Made by a program: the position numbers and the translations under genes | The notes under the pieces: generated by a model | What the model was told of the DNA's origin: nothing | The model's database searches: none | The model's input: the letters and a program-made list of their open reading frames with translations, nothing else | NCBI GenBank assembly: GCA_019358945.1 | Contig: JAHHIE010000023.1 | Location: 1 to 64,000 of the forward strand | Length of the DNA stretch: 64,000 nt | Source of the DNA: Stenomitos rutilans HA7619-LM2 | Lineage (GTDB): Bacteria; Cyanobacteriota; Cyanobacteriia; Leptolyngbyales; Leptolyngbyaceae | Direction: 5' to 3' | Shown here: positions 51,754-61,469 of the stretch, piece by piece | How the letters are laid out: every line of letters begins with the position of its first letter | How positions within the stretch are numbered: position 1 is the stretch's first letter

Positions 51754-54240
51754 ATGGAACACTGGGAATTTTTATTGCAGAAAGAGGGCGATCGCTCCTG
51801 GCTTCCACTCGATTCGCCAGATGTAGAAATCCTGGAGGGTCGCTACCGCGTGGTGGCTCGCTCAAGGTATATAAACGCCGCGATCGACATCCGCATCGCG
51901 CACCTGGCAACCGAAGCCGTACCTCCTAAGCGTCGCATCCAGAAACGATCGTGCCGAACGAATCACGATGGCTTGATGGTGGTCATTCCCTTTACCCACC
52001 TTGAGTCAGGCCAGTGGGAATTATGCTGCTCTCCCGCCGACTTGATGAGTGACCTGATGGCAGGAGCGCAACCGTATGCGTTAAAGCTGCAAGTCCTCGC
52101 GCATTCCTTAGAAGAAGACTGGGAGCCAGATTGGGTGGCACCTACGGCTCAGCCTGCTGCCACATCTACACCGACGGCACAAGGTATAGAGCCAGTGCAA
52201 AGCGAGGCAGACCCCAATACGGGTGTGATGAATCATGCCGCGATAGTAGGCGCGTCCGCAGCAGATGAGCCACTCTCATCATCCACAGCGGCTAGTCAAC
52301 CAGTCTCTTTACCCCCAGAGGTGGCTGAAATCCTTGCGGCTTCAATGGATCGGCTGTTCCAAATTGCGGAGCAAATGTCTGATCAGTTGGTTGATGAAGT
52401 GCTGCAAGATTTTGATTTGACTGCGATCGCCAATGCACCAACAGCGGCTTCCAATGAAACAGCACAGCCAACGCCTGAACCAGCCACAGTCGCACCGACA
52501 TCATCAGGCGATTCGATGGCTGAGTCAGGGGAGGAGCAATCTTCTACAGGCTACACGCTCGCCGCCAATGAAACGTTTATGCTGACGCTCGACCAATCCG
52601 CGTTTGTGGCGGCACGGGGAGAGGTCATGACGCTTTCTGGGCAGTTGGCGATTGTATCGACCTCCGAGTCTGTTGCTGGTCAGCGCTTAGTCCCGTCTGC
52701 TACATCCCCTATGCCAACCAGAGAGCAAGGGCTGAGTGACCCGTGGGAAAGCGATGTTGCACTCGATCTGCTGGGTGTAACCGCTCAAGAAATTCAGCTT
52801 TGTCTGCGTGACCCTCAGAGCCTACAGGTTCTGGTCAGCGATCGCCAACCGCTTCAGCAGCAGCCCCTACCCTGTCCCTTCACCTTTTTCTTCTCGCTAC
52901 CCGATGCATTTACAACCCACCTCGTCTTGGGAGAAGTTTTGCTCTGTGGCACGTTCATCGGTAATGAGGCTACCTCAATCGCACTCGTCACCCAGGCGTT
53001 TTCCATTACGGTTGACCCTGGCGCGCTGGTTAACGAACTGACGAAGCTGAATGATGCCCTGACGGCTGATATTGAAGATGAAGAGCGCATTGATTTGCCG
53101 CTAGAACTATCGTCTCGTCTAAAAGAGCAAGCCACTCCTGCGATCGACCTATCCTTCTTGAGTGAGTCGATCGTCGAGTCACCAGTAGAGCGATCGCCCC
53201 GCTTTCCATCCCTGGCTGGGCAACCGTTGCCACCTCAAATTTATCGACCTGCTCCCAATCAAGTCCGCGCCAAAGCACCTGACTTGCCTGCGTTTAAGCT
53301 GGTTGCGTCACCAACAGTTTCGACCGATGCTTCATCAGCAAATGAGCAGGTTTCCACAGAGCCCCCAACCGTTGAGTCGGCGGCTAGCGCCGCTGTCGAT
53401 GTGCCGATAGACAGTGCTGAAGCGGAGTACATAGCTTCAGATAACATTCAGGCTACAGAGGAAGCACGTTCTGATGCTTTGACTAACGAGGTAGGCGAGA
53501 CGGCATCCTCTGATGTAAACACAAGCGTTGCAGTAGACAATATCGATCCAGCTACCGAAGAAGTACCGCTGGATTTGCCATCGCCTACTCAAATGTCCTT
53601 TCAATCACTGAAGCTTCAGGATCGATTTCTCACCCGCCTGACTTCATTAGCGACAGATGCTGAGCTTTCAGCGCTGTTAAAAGCCAATATCGCGCCTGGT
53701 CAAGCTTCGTCTTCGCCAGCACAGTCACCAGCGCTTGCGGAAGACCGTTCCCTCAGCGAGGAGATTGTCATTGATGACGATTCCCAGCCAACCGAGCGAC
53801 GACGCAGCAAGCCAGTTGCCTCTACTGAGCCAGAGCCTTTAGACACACCACCCAGTCATTTGCTTTTGCCAGCAGACGACCCTGTGCCAACCCCAATTCT
53901 GGAAGTGACAACGGGAGAATTAACGGCTGGGAAGCCCATCAGTATACGGGTCAAATTGCCTGATCTCCTGCCCCGCATTTACGTCAAGCTCTGGGTCATC
54001 GATCGCCAAACCCGTTCACTACTGGATGGCCCCCGTTGGCTTGTCGATTTTCTCCCCAATGGACTAGGTGAGTTAGAAGCAATGACCCCACTGACAGTAC
54101 CATTTGGAAGTGTGGAGCTTCGTTTTGAGGCGATCGCGGTTGAAATGCATACCCAGCGCGAAAGCTACAAAGTCGCCGTTGATCGAATTGTGGTGCCACC
54201 TGATTTGCCAAACGTTTCTTTAGACGACTTTCATGCTTAG
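51754..54240 (+). CDS. large cyanobacterial hypothetical protein with acidic linker and beta-sandwich end
   Basis: The 828-residue product has an N-terminal domain (1-130) beginning HWEFLLQKEGDRSWLPLDSP and containing VVIPFTHLESGQWELCCSP, which reads like a beta-rich module. Residues about 130-260 and 430-700 are long low-complexity, acidic, Ala/Ser/Thr/Pro-rich linkers. A middle module is at about 270-430 (FMLTLDQSAFVAARGEVMTL), and a C-terminal Ig-like domain at about 710-820 (TGELTAGKPISIRVKLPDLL). There is no signal peptide or membrane segment. I know no function; the modular layout suggests a scaffold. Confidence 0.65.
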   Translation: MEHWEFLLQKEGDRSWLPLDSPDVEILEGRYRVVARSRYINAAIDIRIAHLATEAVPPKRRIQKRSCRTNHDGLMVVIPFTHLESGQWELCCSPADLMSDLMAGAQPYALKLQVLAHSLEEDWEPDWVAPTAQPAATSTPTAQGIEPVQSEADPNTGVMNHAAIVGASAADEPLSSSTAASQPVSLPPEVAEILAASMDRLFQIAEQMSDQLVDEVLQDFDLTAIANAPTAASNETAQPTPEPATVAPTSSGDSMAESGEEQSSTGYTLAANETFMLTLDQSAFVAARGEVMTLSGQLAIVSTSESVAGQRLVPSATSPMPTREQGLSDPWESDVALDLLGVTAQEIQLCLRDPQSLQVLVSDRQPLQQQPLPCPFTFFFSLPDAFTTHLVLGEVLLCGTFIGNEATSIALVTQAFSITVDPGALVNELTKLNDALTADIEDEERIDLPLELSSRLKEQATPAIDLSFLSESIVESPVERSPRFPSLAGQPLPPQIYRPAPNQVRAKAPDLPAFKLVASPTVSTDASSANEQVSTEPPTVESAASAAVDVPIDSAEAEYIASDNIQATEEARSDALTNEVGETASSDVNTSVAVDNIDPATEEVPLDLPSPTQMSFQSLKLQDRFLTRLTSLATDAELSALLKANIAPGQASSSPAQSPALAEDRSLSEEIVIDDDSQPTERRRSKPVASTEPEPLDTPPSHLLLPADDPVPTPILEVTTGELTAGKPISIRVKLPDLLPRIYVKLWVIDRQTRSLLDGPRWLVDFLPNGLGELEAMTPLTVPFGSVELRFEAIAVEMHTQRESYKVAVDRIVVPPDLPNVSLDDFHA

Positions 54241-54371
54241 AGCTTGACCTCTCTCAAGTATTAAATGTGCTGAAGCACTGAATATTAAGAATGGTTAGAA
54301 GTCAGAAACATGACACCGCTTCACAGTAAAGTCAGTTTTGGAACCACTTAAATTTAGATAGGAAACTTGTT

Positions 54372-54500
54372 ATGACAGGTTCATACGCAGCTTCGTTCTT
54401 ACCCTGGATTCTCATCCCAGTTGTTTGCTGGCTCCTGCCCGCAGTGGTTTTTGGCCTACTGTTTCTCTATATCGAACGTGAAGATCCAAGCGGTATTTAA
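54372..54500 (+). CDS. psaI: photosystem I subunit VIII
   Basis: A 42-residue product, [20 protein letters not shown] and onward, carries the single transmembrane helix and PWILIPVV motif of PsaI, which supports PsaL binding and trimer formation in photosystem I. It was too short to stand out as a long frame but is unmistakable. The C-terminus ([10 protein letters not shown]) is slightly longer than in typical 38-40-residue PsaI. A hairpin terminator lies 75 bp downstream; psbJ converges from the other side. Confidence 0.93.
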   Translation: MTGSYAASFLPWILIPVVCWLLPAVVFGLLFLYIEREDPSGI

Positions 54501-54575
54501 GAGCATCGCTGTTTAAGATCCCCACTGCTTGCAGCAGACATTGACCTGTAGCAGGCCACCTGTAGCAAACCATTG

Positions 54576-54612
54576 AAAAGAGACCTCCTAACTTAGTTAA
54601 GAGGTCTCTTTT
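54576..54612. terminator. bidirectional terminator between psaI and psbJ
   Basis: AAAAGAGACCTC (54576-54587) and GAGGTCTCTTTT (54601-54612) form a perfect 12-bp stem, extended inside by TAACT/AGTTA around a small loop. It has an A-run before and a T-run after, so it can end transcription from psaI (plus strand) and from psbEFLJ (minus strand). Confidence 0.85.
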
Positions 54613-54687
54613 TGCTTGTCAACCGCACGCTCTTGACACAGATTTCAAACAGGCTTGGACTCTGTATTAAACGCGTTAATCCAGGGT

Positions 54688-54807
54688 CTACATGGAGGAA
54701 CCAAGACCTGAATAAGCACCATAAAAGAAAAGACCCAGAACGACCAGCACGCCCGTGCCCGCGATCGTCGCTACAATCCACAACGGAATTCTTCCAGAAC
54801 TAGACAC
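54688..54807 (-). CDS. psbJ: photosystem II protein J
   Basis: The 39-residue product starts at a GTG at 54807 and reads [20 protein letters not shown], then the helix [19 protein letters not shown], a standard PsbJ with one transmembrane segment near the cytochrome b559 side of photosystem II. A GAGGTGAT ribosome binding site precedes the start. It is the last gene of psbEFLJ on the minus strand and is followed by the bidirectional terminator. Confidence 0.92.
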   Translation of the reverse strand: MSSSGRIPLWIVATIAGTGVLVVLGLFFYGAYSGLGSSM

Positions 54808-54874
54808 AACAATCACCTCTTAAACGAAAAAGCTCATCTGATGCAAAGGGAAGCCAACTGAAAGCTGAAAAGAA

Positions 54875-54997
54875 CTAGTTAAAGAAATAGCTAGAAAAGA
54901 GAATGCCAAGTGTAAAAATCATCAGCAAGCCCAGGTAAAGCGATGTACGGTTTAGCTCGACTGGCTGCTTGTTGGGGTTTGGACTTCTGGTTGCCAT
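54875..54997 (-). CDS. psbL: photosystem II protein L
   Basis: The 40-residue product reads [20 protein letters not shown], then [20 protein letters not shown], matching PsbL almost residue for residue in the C-terminal helix. PsbL stabilises the PSII dimer and the QA side. The start at 54997 lies 9 bp after the psbF stop, inside the psbEFLJ operon. Confidence 0.95.
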   Translation of the reverse strand: MATRSPNPNKQPVELNRTSLYLGLLMIFTLGILFSSYFFN

Positions 54998-55006
54998 GAG
55001 TATTCC

Positions 55007-55141
55007 CTATCGTTGAATAAACTGCATTGCGGCGATCGCGCCTAAAAAGAAAACAGACGGCACAGCCAGCGTATGCACAGCTAGCCATCTCACAGTGAAA
55101 ATAGGATACGTAACGGGTTCGTTGGGGGTTCTGCTAGTCAT
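55007..55141 (-). CDS. psbF: cytochrome b559 beta subunit
   Basis: The 44-residue product, [20 protein letters not shown], continues [20 protein letters not shown] and ends FIQR. The His in AVHTLAVPS binds the haem of cytochrome b559 together with the PsbE His. The gene starts 20 bp downstream of the psbE stop. Length and sequence are typical. Confidence 0.97.
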   Translation of the reverse strand: MTSRTPNEPVTYPIFTVRWLAVHTLAVPSVFFLGAIAAMQFIQR

Positions 55142-55161
55142 AACGGTGAGTCATCCTTAAA

Positions 55162-55410
55162 TTACTTGGCGAGAAACTCTTCAATCTCTTGTTTCGCTTC
55201 AAAGCGGTCTTTAATAATCGGTGCTGATTGCACTTGCGTTGGATAGTATTCGTTGGGACGAGGGGTACCAAACGCGTCATAGGCCAAACCTGTCTGCACA
55301 AACAGCCAACCGGCAATGAATAATGCTGGAATTGTGATGCTATGAATCACCCAGTAACGGATGCTTGTAACGATGTCCCCAAACGGGCGCTCTCCAGTAG
55401 TACCAGCCAT
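55162..55410 (-). CDS. psbE: cytochrome b559 alpha subunit
   Basis: The 82-residue product has the conserved [20 protein letters not shown] helix with the haem-ligand His, followed by the lumenal part [19 protein letters not shown] and the tail [12 protein letters not shown]. Together with PsbF it forms cytochrome b559 of photosystem II. It is the first gene of psbEFLJ and lies downstream of ycf48 and rubA on the same strand, an arrangement conserved across cyanobacteria. Confidence 0.97.
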   Translation of the reverse strand: MAGTTGERPFGDIVTSIRYWVIHSITIPALFIAGWLFVQTGLAYDAFGTPRPNEYYPTQVQSAPIIKDRFEAKQEIEEFLAK

Positions 55411-55591
55411 TTAGATTCCTCCACTGACAACAATTAAACGCTGACTTATGTTCATCATACGAAACCACCGAACCACTCACAAGCAACTTTTTAAGATTAA
55501 GTAAAAGCAACTTAAGATCAAGCAACTGAAAATAGTTCGGCACTGCTCGATCTTTGTAGTTCATTTGTGCAAACCAACCACGATCGCTTCA

Positions 55592-56623
55592 CTATGCCGC
55601 TGCTCCTGTGTCGCTGTACCGTAGCAATGTTCCTTTCTGTCCGATAATAAAGCCCTGTTCTGAACCCAGGAACAGAATCTTATAAAGGTTAGACGGAACG
55701 TTCTCGATCGAGCGATCTTTTTCCCACGTTTCGCCACCGTCCAGGCTGCGCAGGAGATTGCCGCTGCCACCAGAAACCCAAACCTCACCTGGAGTGCGAT
55801 ACGCCAGGTCTAGCAAGCCCCAACTGGTAGAAAACTCAGGACTCACCGCATTTTCCCACTCATCGGGTGTGTTTGGCACCTGGAATTGAATCTGCCCACC
55901 ACGCGCAATCATCCAAAGCCGACCATCCGGGGCAAAACCCATATTCTGGAGTCGTCGAGAGCTATTGCGATTGTGAGGTTCCCATGCGGTTTGTCCGGGC
56001 TCCCAGATAGAGTAAAAGTTACCACGAGACGATACCGCGACGTAGCGACCATCCGGTGCCCGCGAAATATTGCGGATGACACCAACCGCCGCTTCGACCA
56101 TTGCCTTCCAGTTTTTACCCCCGTCTGCTGTGCGATAGATCGCTCCAATATCGGTCGTCATTTCAGCCGCTTTGGGGCCAAGGGCAAGAACCGTATTGGG
56201 AGAACCAGGAAGCTTTGCGCTCAAAGGCACTCTAGCCCACGACTGACCGCCATCCGTCGTATGGAGCAACAGCGACGGTTGACCCGCAATCCAGCCTTCG
56301 TCACCAGAAAAGCTCACCGAGTTGAAACGATAAGCCTGGTCTAGATCCAGGTTGCGGGGTTCCCAGGTTTTACCGCCATCAGTGGTTTCCAACAAGGTGG
56401 AATTAGTACCTGTCAACCAACCATGCTGAGCATTGATGAAGCTCAGATCCAACAGATTGGCCTCGGTGGGTACCGAGATGGGTTGCCAGGGACTGGCGCT
56501 AATCGAAGGTAGATAGCCGCCGCAGCTTGAACACAGCAGCGCGATCGCACACAGCACGATCGCCTGCCTGATGACAACCCACTGTCCGATCGTCCGCCTC
56601 AGAAAAGTTGTAACTAAATGCAT
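55592..56623 (-). CDS. ycf48: Ycf48 (HCF136) photosystem II assembly factor
   Basis: Ycf48 helps build the PSII reaction centre by binding precursor D1. The product (343 aa from the ATG at 56623) has a lipoprotein signal peptide ending in ALLCSSC, then a seven-bladed propeller with recurring [24 protein letters not shown] and SLDGGETW blade motifs. It is lumenal and membrane-anchored by the lipid. The open frame could start at 56665, but [15 protein letters not shown] begins nearer the signal. It lies between rubA and psbE, whose products act in the same assembly pathway. Confidence 0.93.
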   Translation of the reverse strand: MHLVTTFLRRTIGQWVVIRQAIVLCAIALLCSSCGGYLPSISASPWQPISVPTEANLLDLSFINAQHGWLTGTNSTLLETTDGGKTWEPRNLDLDQAYRFNSVSFSGDEGWIAGQPSLLLHTTDGGQSWARVPLSAKLPGSPNTVLALGPKAAEMTTDIGAIYRTADGGKNWKAMVEAAVGVIRNISRAPDGRYVAVSSRGNFYSIWEPGQTAWEPHNRNSSRRLQNMGFAPDGRLWMIARGGQIQFQVPNTPDEWENAVSPEFSTSWGLLDLAYRTPGEVWVSGGSGNLLRSLDGGETWEKDRSIENVPSNLYKILFLGSEQGFIIGQKGTLLRYSDTGAAA

Positions 56624-56740
56624 TGCGCTCAAATCTCTACTCAATCTCATGCAGTTGTTTGTCAAGAATGTCTAAGCTGTTCCTCAGAATTTGCAGCGTC
56701 ACGGTTAAGCAGAGGCGTAAGCCTCGCCTTCTCATCTAGC

Positions 56741-57076
56741 TCACTGCAAGCCATAAAGACTAATAAAAAATAGGAACCCTAAAGCCAGGGCACCAAAAAT
56801 CAGAATATTCTTTTGTCCGGGTGTTAAAGTGTTAACTCCAAGCCCATAGCCCAAATTTTCCTTAAACCCAGATGGTGAACCCACTTCGCCAATATTGGAG
56901 AAACGTGTTTTGGCTGCACCACACACAGGGCAGCGCCAGCCGTCAGGCACAGCCTCAAAGGGAGTGCTCTCTGGAATCTGGCGTCGATCGTCTCCTTTCA
57001 GTGGTTCGTAGATATAGCCACAGGTTTGACACTCGTAACGGTCTAAAGCTGTTGGTTTAGCAGCATCTGTACTCAT
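56741..57076 (-). CDS. rubA: membrane-anchored rubredoxin (RubA)
   Basis: The 111-residue protein has a rubredoxin domain with two Cys pairs, CQTCGYIYEP and CPVCGAAKTRF, that bind one iron, and a C-terminal transmembrane segment (ILIFGALALGFLFFISLYGL). In cyanobacteria and plastids RubA is needed for photosystem II reaction-centre assembly. It is encoded directly upstream of ycf48 and psbEFLJ, in the conserved order. Its start is standard (MSTDAAKPTALDRYECQ). Confidence 0.94.
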   Translation of the reverse strand: MSTDAAKPTALDRYECQTCGYIYEPLKGDDRRQIPESTPFEAVPDGWRCPVCGAAKTRFSNIGEVGSPSGFKENLGYGLGVNTLTPGQKNILIFGALALGFLFFISLYGLQ

Positions 57077-57412
57077 TGCTCTGGTGCCAGGGATAAAGGC
57101 AACATTAAAATACGCTTTGAGATCCCAGAATTCTGAGATCTCTGTAAACGATTATGACATGAGTGGGAATCGCTGAATATTGACATCGCAAAAGTTGAGC
57201 GGAAGGCAGAGAGCAGAGGGCAAAAGGCAGAAGGCAGAAAAGGCTGATAGCTGACCGCTGACCGCCCATCCCTCTTACCTTCCCTCTCTTCAGCTTATCT
57301 ATAGAGTCCAGCGGGGCTTTTCGATACATCTTGGGTAGCGCTGACCCTATAATATGAAGGCAAGTAACGTAAACGTTTTTCCGGTCATCCAACAGCCTGA
57401 GGGGTATTGCTA
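57077..57412. other. divergent spacer between rubA and ndhC
   Basis: The 336-bp spacer separates two divergent photosynthesis/respiration transcripts and must hold both promoters. It contains an imperfect palindrome GAGATCCCAGAATTCTGAGATC near 57119 and heptamers of the GCTGACC type at 57243-57266, after a purine-rich tract (GGCAGAGAGCAGAGGGCAAAA). No gene is seen. Confidence 0.5.
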
Positions 57413-57775
57413 GTGTTTGTCCTCAGTGGTTATGAGTATCTACTTGGCTTTTTAATGGTCTGTAGCCTGGTACCGCTCTTAGCGCTAACGGCGTCTAAGC
57501 TAGTGCGTCCCAGTCGCCGAGGCCCAGAGCGTCGCACAACGTATGAGTCTGGCATGGAGCCGATCGGTGGTGCATGGATTCAGTTCAACATTCGCTACTA
57601 CATGTTTGCCTTGGTCTATGTCATTTTTGACGTAGAAACGGTGTTCCTCTACCCGTGGGCAGTGGCGTTCAACCAGTTAGGCTTATTAGCCTTCATCGAA
57701 GCGCTGATTTTTGTTGGCATCCTTATTATTGGTCTTGTTTACGCGTGGCGCAAAGGAGCACTGGAATGGTCATAA
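57413..57775 (+). CDS. ndhC: NDH-1 subunit 3
   Basis: NdhC is a membrane subunit of the cyanobacterial NDH-1 complex. The 120-residue product from the GTG at 57413 begins [20 protein letters not shown], with three transmembrane helices and the conserved [20 protein letters not shown] loop near residue 45. The GTG has GAGGGG 8 bp upstream, so I prefer it to the TTG at 57407. It overlaps ndhK by 10 bp, and the order ndhC-ndhK-ndhJ is conserved. Confidence 0.93.
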   Translation: MFVLSGYEYLLGFLMVCSLVPLLALTASKLVRPSRRGPERRTTYESGMEPIGGAWIQFNIRYYMFALVYVIFDVETVFLYPWAVAFNQLGLLAFIEALIFVGILIIGLVYAWRKGALEWS

Positions 57776-58509
57776 ATCCAAAGGCGGCGACGAAAGGTGG
57801 CATCGGCGCGTCCGAGGTGATCTTAAATCCGATCGAGCATCCGCAAGTGACTCACGATCTGTCCGAGAACGTGGTGTTGACGACCGTGGATGACCTTTAC
57901 AACTGGGCACGCTTGTCGAGTTTGTGGCCGATGCTTTACGGCACGGCTTGCTGCTTTATTGAGTTTGCCGCGCTGATTGGCTCACGCTTTGACTTCGACC
58001 GCTTTGGGCTGGTACCGCGATCGTCTCCCCGGCAGGCGGATTTGATTATCACGGCTGGCACCCTCACCATGAAAATGGCTCCAGCGCTGGTGCGTTTGTA
58101 TGAGCAAATGCCAGATCCTAAGTATGTGATTGCGATGGGAGCCTGCACCATTACAGGCGGCATGTTTAGCGTCGATTCACCAACGGCTGTGCGTGGGGTC
58201 GATAAGCTCATTCCGGTGGATGTCTATCTACCAGGTTGCCCACCACGACCGGAAGCCATTATCGATGCCATCATCAAGCTACGAAAGAAAATTGCGAATG
58301 AGTCGATTCAAGAGCGTGGCGTGCTGCGTCAGACCCATCGGTACTACAGTACAACCCACACCATGAAAGCGGTGGAGCCAATTTTGACAGGGCAGTACCT
58401 TCAGTCAGAAACACGAGAAGCGCCACCTATAGAGTTACGAGAGGCGATGGGTCTCCCTGTACCACCCGCACTCAAGGCCGCCGAAAAGGAGGGACGCGAT
58501 CGTGCCTGA
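57766..58509 (+). CDS. ndhK: NDH-1 subunit K (NuoB-like, iron-sulfur)
   Basis: The 247-residue product has the [4Fe-4S] cluster N2 motifs of Nuo[33 protein letters not shown] and [18 protein letters not shown]. It connects electron transfer to the membrane arm of NDH-1. The ATG at 57766 overlaps the end of ndhC by 10 bp, so the two are translationally coupled. The C-terminal 40 residues ([20 protein letters not shown]) are the cyanobacterial extension. Confidence 0.96.
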   Translation: MVINPKAATKGGIGASEVILNPIEHPQVTHDLSENVVLTTVDDLYNWARLSSLWPMLYGTACCFIEFAALIGSRFDFDRFGLVPRSSPRQADLIITAGTLTMKMAPALVRLYEQMPDPKYVIAMGACTITGGMFSVDSPTAVRGVDKLIPVDVYLPGCPPRPEAIIDAIIKLRKKIANESIQERGVLRQTHRYYSTTHTMKAVEPILTGQYLQSETREAPPIELREAMGLPVPPALKAAEKEGRDRA

Positions 58510-59062
58510 AGAAGAGTCTAGAGCAACTCCAAAAGCCGATGAAGGTGCTGCCCTTGCGCCGCCTGCAAAGTCTGTGCCAGCGGAAGTAGCAGGTACCGTT
58601 TCAAAATGGCTGACACAAAATGGGTTTGACCATGAATCTCTAGGCTCAGATGCATCTGGTGTAGAGATGCTGAAGGTAGAGCCAGAGTTTCTGGTGCCCT
58701 TTGCTACGGCACTCTACGCCTATGGCTTTAACTATCTGCAATGTCAGGGAGCCTACGATATGGGGCCTGGCGACCAATTTGTGAGCTTTTATCACTTGAT
58801 CAAACTGGGCGATAACGCCGATCGTCCAGCTGAAGTCCGCATTAAAGTCTTCTTGCCGCGTGAAAACCCTCGCGTGCAATCGGTTTACTGGATTTGGAAG
58901 ACGGCGGACTGGCAGGAGCGGGAATCCTACGATATGTACGGCATCATTTATGAAGGTCATCCGAACCTGAAACGTATCTTGATGCCAGAAGATTGGGTGG
59001 GTTGGCCTCTCCGCAAGGACTATATCTCGCCTGATTTTTACGAATTGCAGGATGCCTACTAA
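58502..59062 (+). CDS. ndhJ: NDH-1 subunit J (NuoC-like)
   Basis: The 186-residue product has a low-complexity N-terminus of about 25 residues and then the NuoC-type fold, with [40 protein letters not shown] and [20 protein letters not shown]. It joins the peripheral arm of NDH-1. Translation starts at a GTG at 58502 inside the ndhK end (8 bp overlap), with GGAGGG just upstream. It ends the ndhCKJ operon. Confidence 0.95.
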   Translation: MPEEESRATPKADEGAALAPPAKSVPAEVAGTVSKWLTQNGFDHESLGSDASGVEMLKVEPEFLVPFATALYAYGFNYLQCQGAYDMGPGDQFVSFYHLIKLGDNADRPAEVRIKVFLPRENPRVQSVYWIWKTADWQERESYDMYGIIYEGHPNLKRILMPEDWVGWPLRKDYISPDFYELQDAY

Positions 59063-59227
59063 GCTGTGCTCTTCAGCAGTGGTCTATGAACCAGCATTGA
59101 ACCACTGCTGAAGATTCAGTCTGAACTTACGCCAACCTCTGAGGTGTTGACCAAGCATTAAACCTCAGATTTGCTTCGACGTTTAAACCTTCAAGGGTTT
59201 GGCAAACGAGATTTTGGCAAAATGCGG

Positions 59228-60637
59228 TTAGTTCCCTGATTCTTGTTTGGCTTTACTCTTTACCCAATCTTGGCCGATTTGAATGGTTACGTCGGAATCA
59301 AGATCGCCCGTACTTTCGATCCGCACTTCACCAAACCCAAGCGATCGACGGACAGCTTCAGCACTTTTGACATCGCCTTGCTGCGCAACGATGCGGGTAA
59401 CGTTGAGCGGCTCACGCTTTGGCTCTGCAACGCTGACATTACCATAGCCACCCTGCTTGAGTTTGCTCACTATGGCTGGAGTGGCACTAGTTTGACGCGT
59501 GCTGTCTTGAAGAACGATCCTTACGGCATTCGCATAGGACTCGGTTGCCGATACGGTACCAAAATCAAAGTGCTGCGCCATCATGGTTTGAATGCGCTGT
59601 GCACTCGGAAGCCAGTAGCTCACCCCACTAAATTCATGCGGCTGACTGAAGCTGCCTGGTACCATTAACATCTGCACCTGAGAGCGATTAGTACGTGCCG
59701 CAAAGCCAACTAACGCCACGAGTTCTTCAACACTAAGGTTAGTGTCGATATGTGACTGAACGATCGAGAGAATTTTGGGTAAACGCACCAGCGTTGCAGG
59801 GTTGAGAGTCTGCTCCATGAGCGATCGCATCACCATCTGCTGCCGCTGAATGCGGCCAATATCGCCATATTCGTCATGGCGAAAGCGGAGGAGTTGCAGG
59901 ACTTGATCGCCATTCAGGTGTTGCTGACCTGCTTTCAGGTTGACATACAGATGCTGGCTTTCATCCTTATATTTCATGTCTTTGGGTACAAAAACCGTTA
60001 CGCCGCCGAGCGCATCGACGAGGGCTTGTACCCCCTGCACATTAATGGACACATAGCGATCAACCCCAACGCCGCCTAACAAGTCGCTGGTTGCTTTGGC
60101 ACTCAGCGCCGGACCACCATCCACGTTGGCTTCATTAATTTTAGTCACGCCATAACCTGGTACTGCTGTGCGGGTGTCTCTCGGAATCGAAAGTGCCACC
60201 AATTTTTTCCCTTCAGGATTGAACCGTAGCAGCAGCATGGTATCGGTTAACCCATCAAAGGAGTTAACCAATGCCTGATAGCGCAATTTTTTGAGATTAG
60301 CAGGTGGGTTTTGAACGTCGGTCGTCAGCACTTTGAGACCCAACACCAAAATATTTACTGGGCGGGTTAGTTCAGGCAGTTGTAGACTGTTGTTTTTCGA
60401 GATGCTTTCGTTTTTAGAAAAGACTGATGCCTGTTCAGGACTCAGCTTGCGTTGCATGAGGGGCGTACTTGCGAATGACATCGCCAACAGTGCGCCTGCG
60501 GTAGCTGATAGCAACGCCACTCCTGCCAACCCACTCATCAACCAGAGCCAGTGCCGCCCTTTCTGTTTTGGCACCTTTCTCAGCACTGCCTTTGGTTTCC
60601 GCGCTGCCTGCGGAGGACGTTTATTTGAACCGTTCAC
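59228..60637 (-). CDS. LytR-CpsA-Psr (LCP) family protein
   Basis: LCP proteins transfer polymers such as teichoic acids or polysaccharides onto the cell wall. The 469-residue product has a basic N-terminus, one transmembrane segment at about 32-54 (WLMSGLAGVALLSATAGALL), an LCP domain at about 90-330 (VNILVLGLKVLTTDVQN, SIPRDTRTAVPGYGVTKINE, LLRFRHDEYGDIGRIQRQQ), and a C-terminal LytR_C domain at about 380-460 (YGNVSVAEPKREPLNVTRIV). The Arg and Asp residues of RDTRT and RHDEYGDIGR are the lipid-pyrophosphate contacts. It is convergent with ndhJ. Confidence 0.9.
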   Translation of the reverse strand: MNGSNKRPPQAARKPKAVLRKVPKQKGRHWLWLMSGLAGVALLSATAGALLAMSFASTPLMQRKLSPEQASVFSKNESISKNNSLQLPELTRPVNILVLGLKVLTTDVQNPPANLKKLRYQALVNSFDGLTDTMLLLRFNPEGKKLVALSIPRDTRTAVPGYGVTKINEANVDGGPALSAKATSDLLGGVGVDRYVSINVQGVQALVDALGGVTVFVPKDMKYKDESQHLYVNLKAGQQHLNGDQVLQLLRFRHDEYGDIGRIQRQQMVMRSLMEQTLNPATLVRLPKILSIVQSHIDTNLSVEELVALVGFAARTNRSQVQMLMVPGSFSQPHEFSGVSYWLPSAQRIQTMMAQHFDFGTVSATESYANAVRIVLQDSTRQTSATPAIVSKLKQGGYGNVSVAEPKREPLNVTRIVAQQGDVKSAEAVRRSLGFGEVRIESTGDLDSDVTIQIGQDWVKSKAKQESGN

Positions 60638-60956
60638 TGATTTCTTCTACCCCACACAACGATTAGGACTGCTGAAACGGCGACATTATTGCAACAGTAG
60701 ACTGAATAGCTCAGGAAAACGGACTGTGCAGATATCAAAAATGATAGCTCTACCGTTAGAGGCCCTGTTGCGATGTCTGCCCAGCGCTTGCCGCTTTTGA
60801 TGCAACCCTAGCAGCAGCATGGTAGCAATAATTTCTCCGATCGGCTGCAAAGGTTCAATAATCATATGCGAACCATTACAAATTGGAGCGATCAGCGTCC
60901 GTCGTGCGGTGTGGCACCTGTTATACAAAAGCCGTCATCAAGGCGATCGCGCACGG
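60638..60956. other. 319-bp spacer between the LCP gene and cupS
   Basis: No hairpin, repeat or convincing frame is seen. A minus-strand frame at 60686-60928 (80 aa) looks like a chance frame without ribosome binding site or family likeness, although a short helical part (IIEPLQPIGEIIATMLLLGL) is hydrophobic. Confidence 0.4.
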
Positions 60957-61358
60957 TCACCCCATTAAGATTACCGTATCAATCACATGAATCACGCCAT
61001 TGTCGGCTTCAATATCAGCCGCAACAACGGTGGCATTTTTAACCTCAAAGCCATCAGTAGTATTAATGCGAATTGGCGAACCCTCAACTGATGTCAGCGA
61101 ATCCACAGTTTGCAAGTCAGCGTGCATGAATTTTCCTGCAACTACGTGATAGGTCAGGATGCGGGAAAGTTGAGGAATATTTTGCACCAACGTCTGTATA
61201 GTGCCAGGTGGCAGTTTGGCAAACGCTTCATCTGTTGGCGCAAATACAGTAAAAGGGCCAGGGCTGCGTAGCACATCAACTAATGCAGCCGCCTGTACCG
61301 CTGTAACAAGCGTCTTAAAGGAATCAGCATTGACTGCAATATCAACGATGTCTGGCAT
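60957..61358 (-). CDS. cupS: CupS, fasciclin-domain subunit of the CO2-uptake NDH-1 complex
   Basis: The 133-residue product is one fasciclin (FAS1) domain: [56 protein letters not shown] and [14 protein letters not shown]. In cyanobacteria CupS has this fold and joins NdhD3, NdhF3 and CupA in the inducible NDH-1MS complex. It lies 110 bp downstream of cupA on the same strand, in the conserved order ndhF3-ndhD3-cupA-cupS, which supports the assignment over other FAS1 proteins. Confidence 0.88.
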   Translation of the reverse strand: MPDIVDIAVNADSFKTLVTAVQAAALVDVLRSPGPFTVFAPTDEAFAKLPPGTIQTLVQNIPQLSRILTYHVVAGKFMHADLQTVDSLTSVEGSPIRINTTDGFEVKNATVVAADIEADNGVIHVIDTVILMG

Positions 61359-61469
61359 AGGAGTAAGGGGATAAGGGCTGAAGGAGAAGGCAAAAGTGGA
61401 GCAGGCAAGGGAAACGGGGGAGGCAGAGGAAGCAGAGGAGGCTAACTCAAAACTCAGAACTCCTCACTT

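Noticed and set aside
59243-59668. 141-codon plus-strand frame opposite the LCP gene
   Set aside because: It is the mirror of a well-supported gene, without its own ribosome binding site or family likeness.
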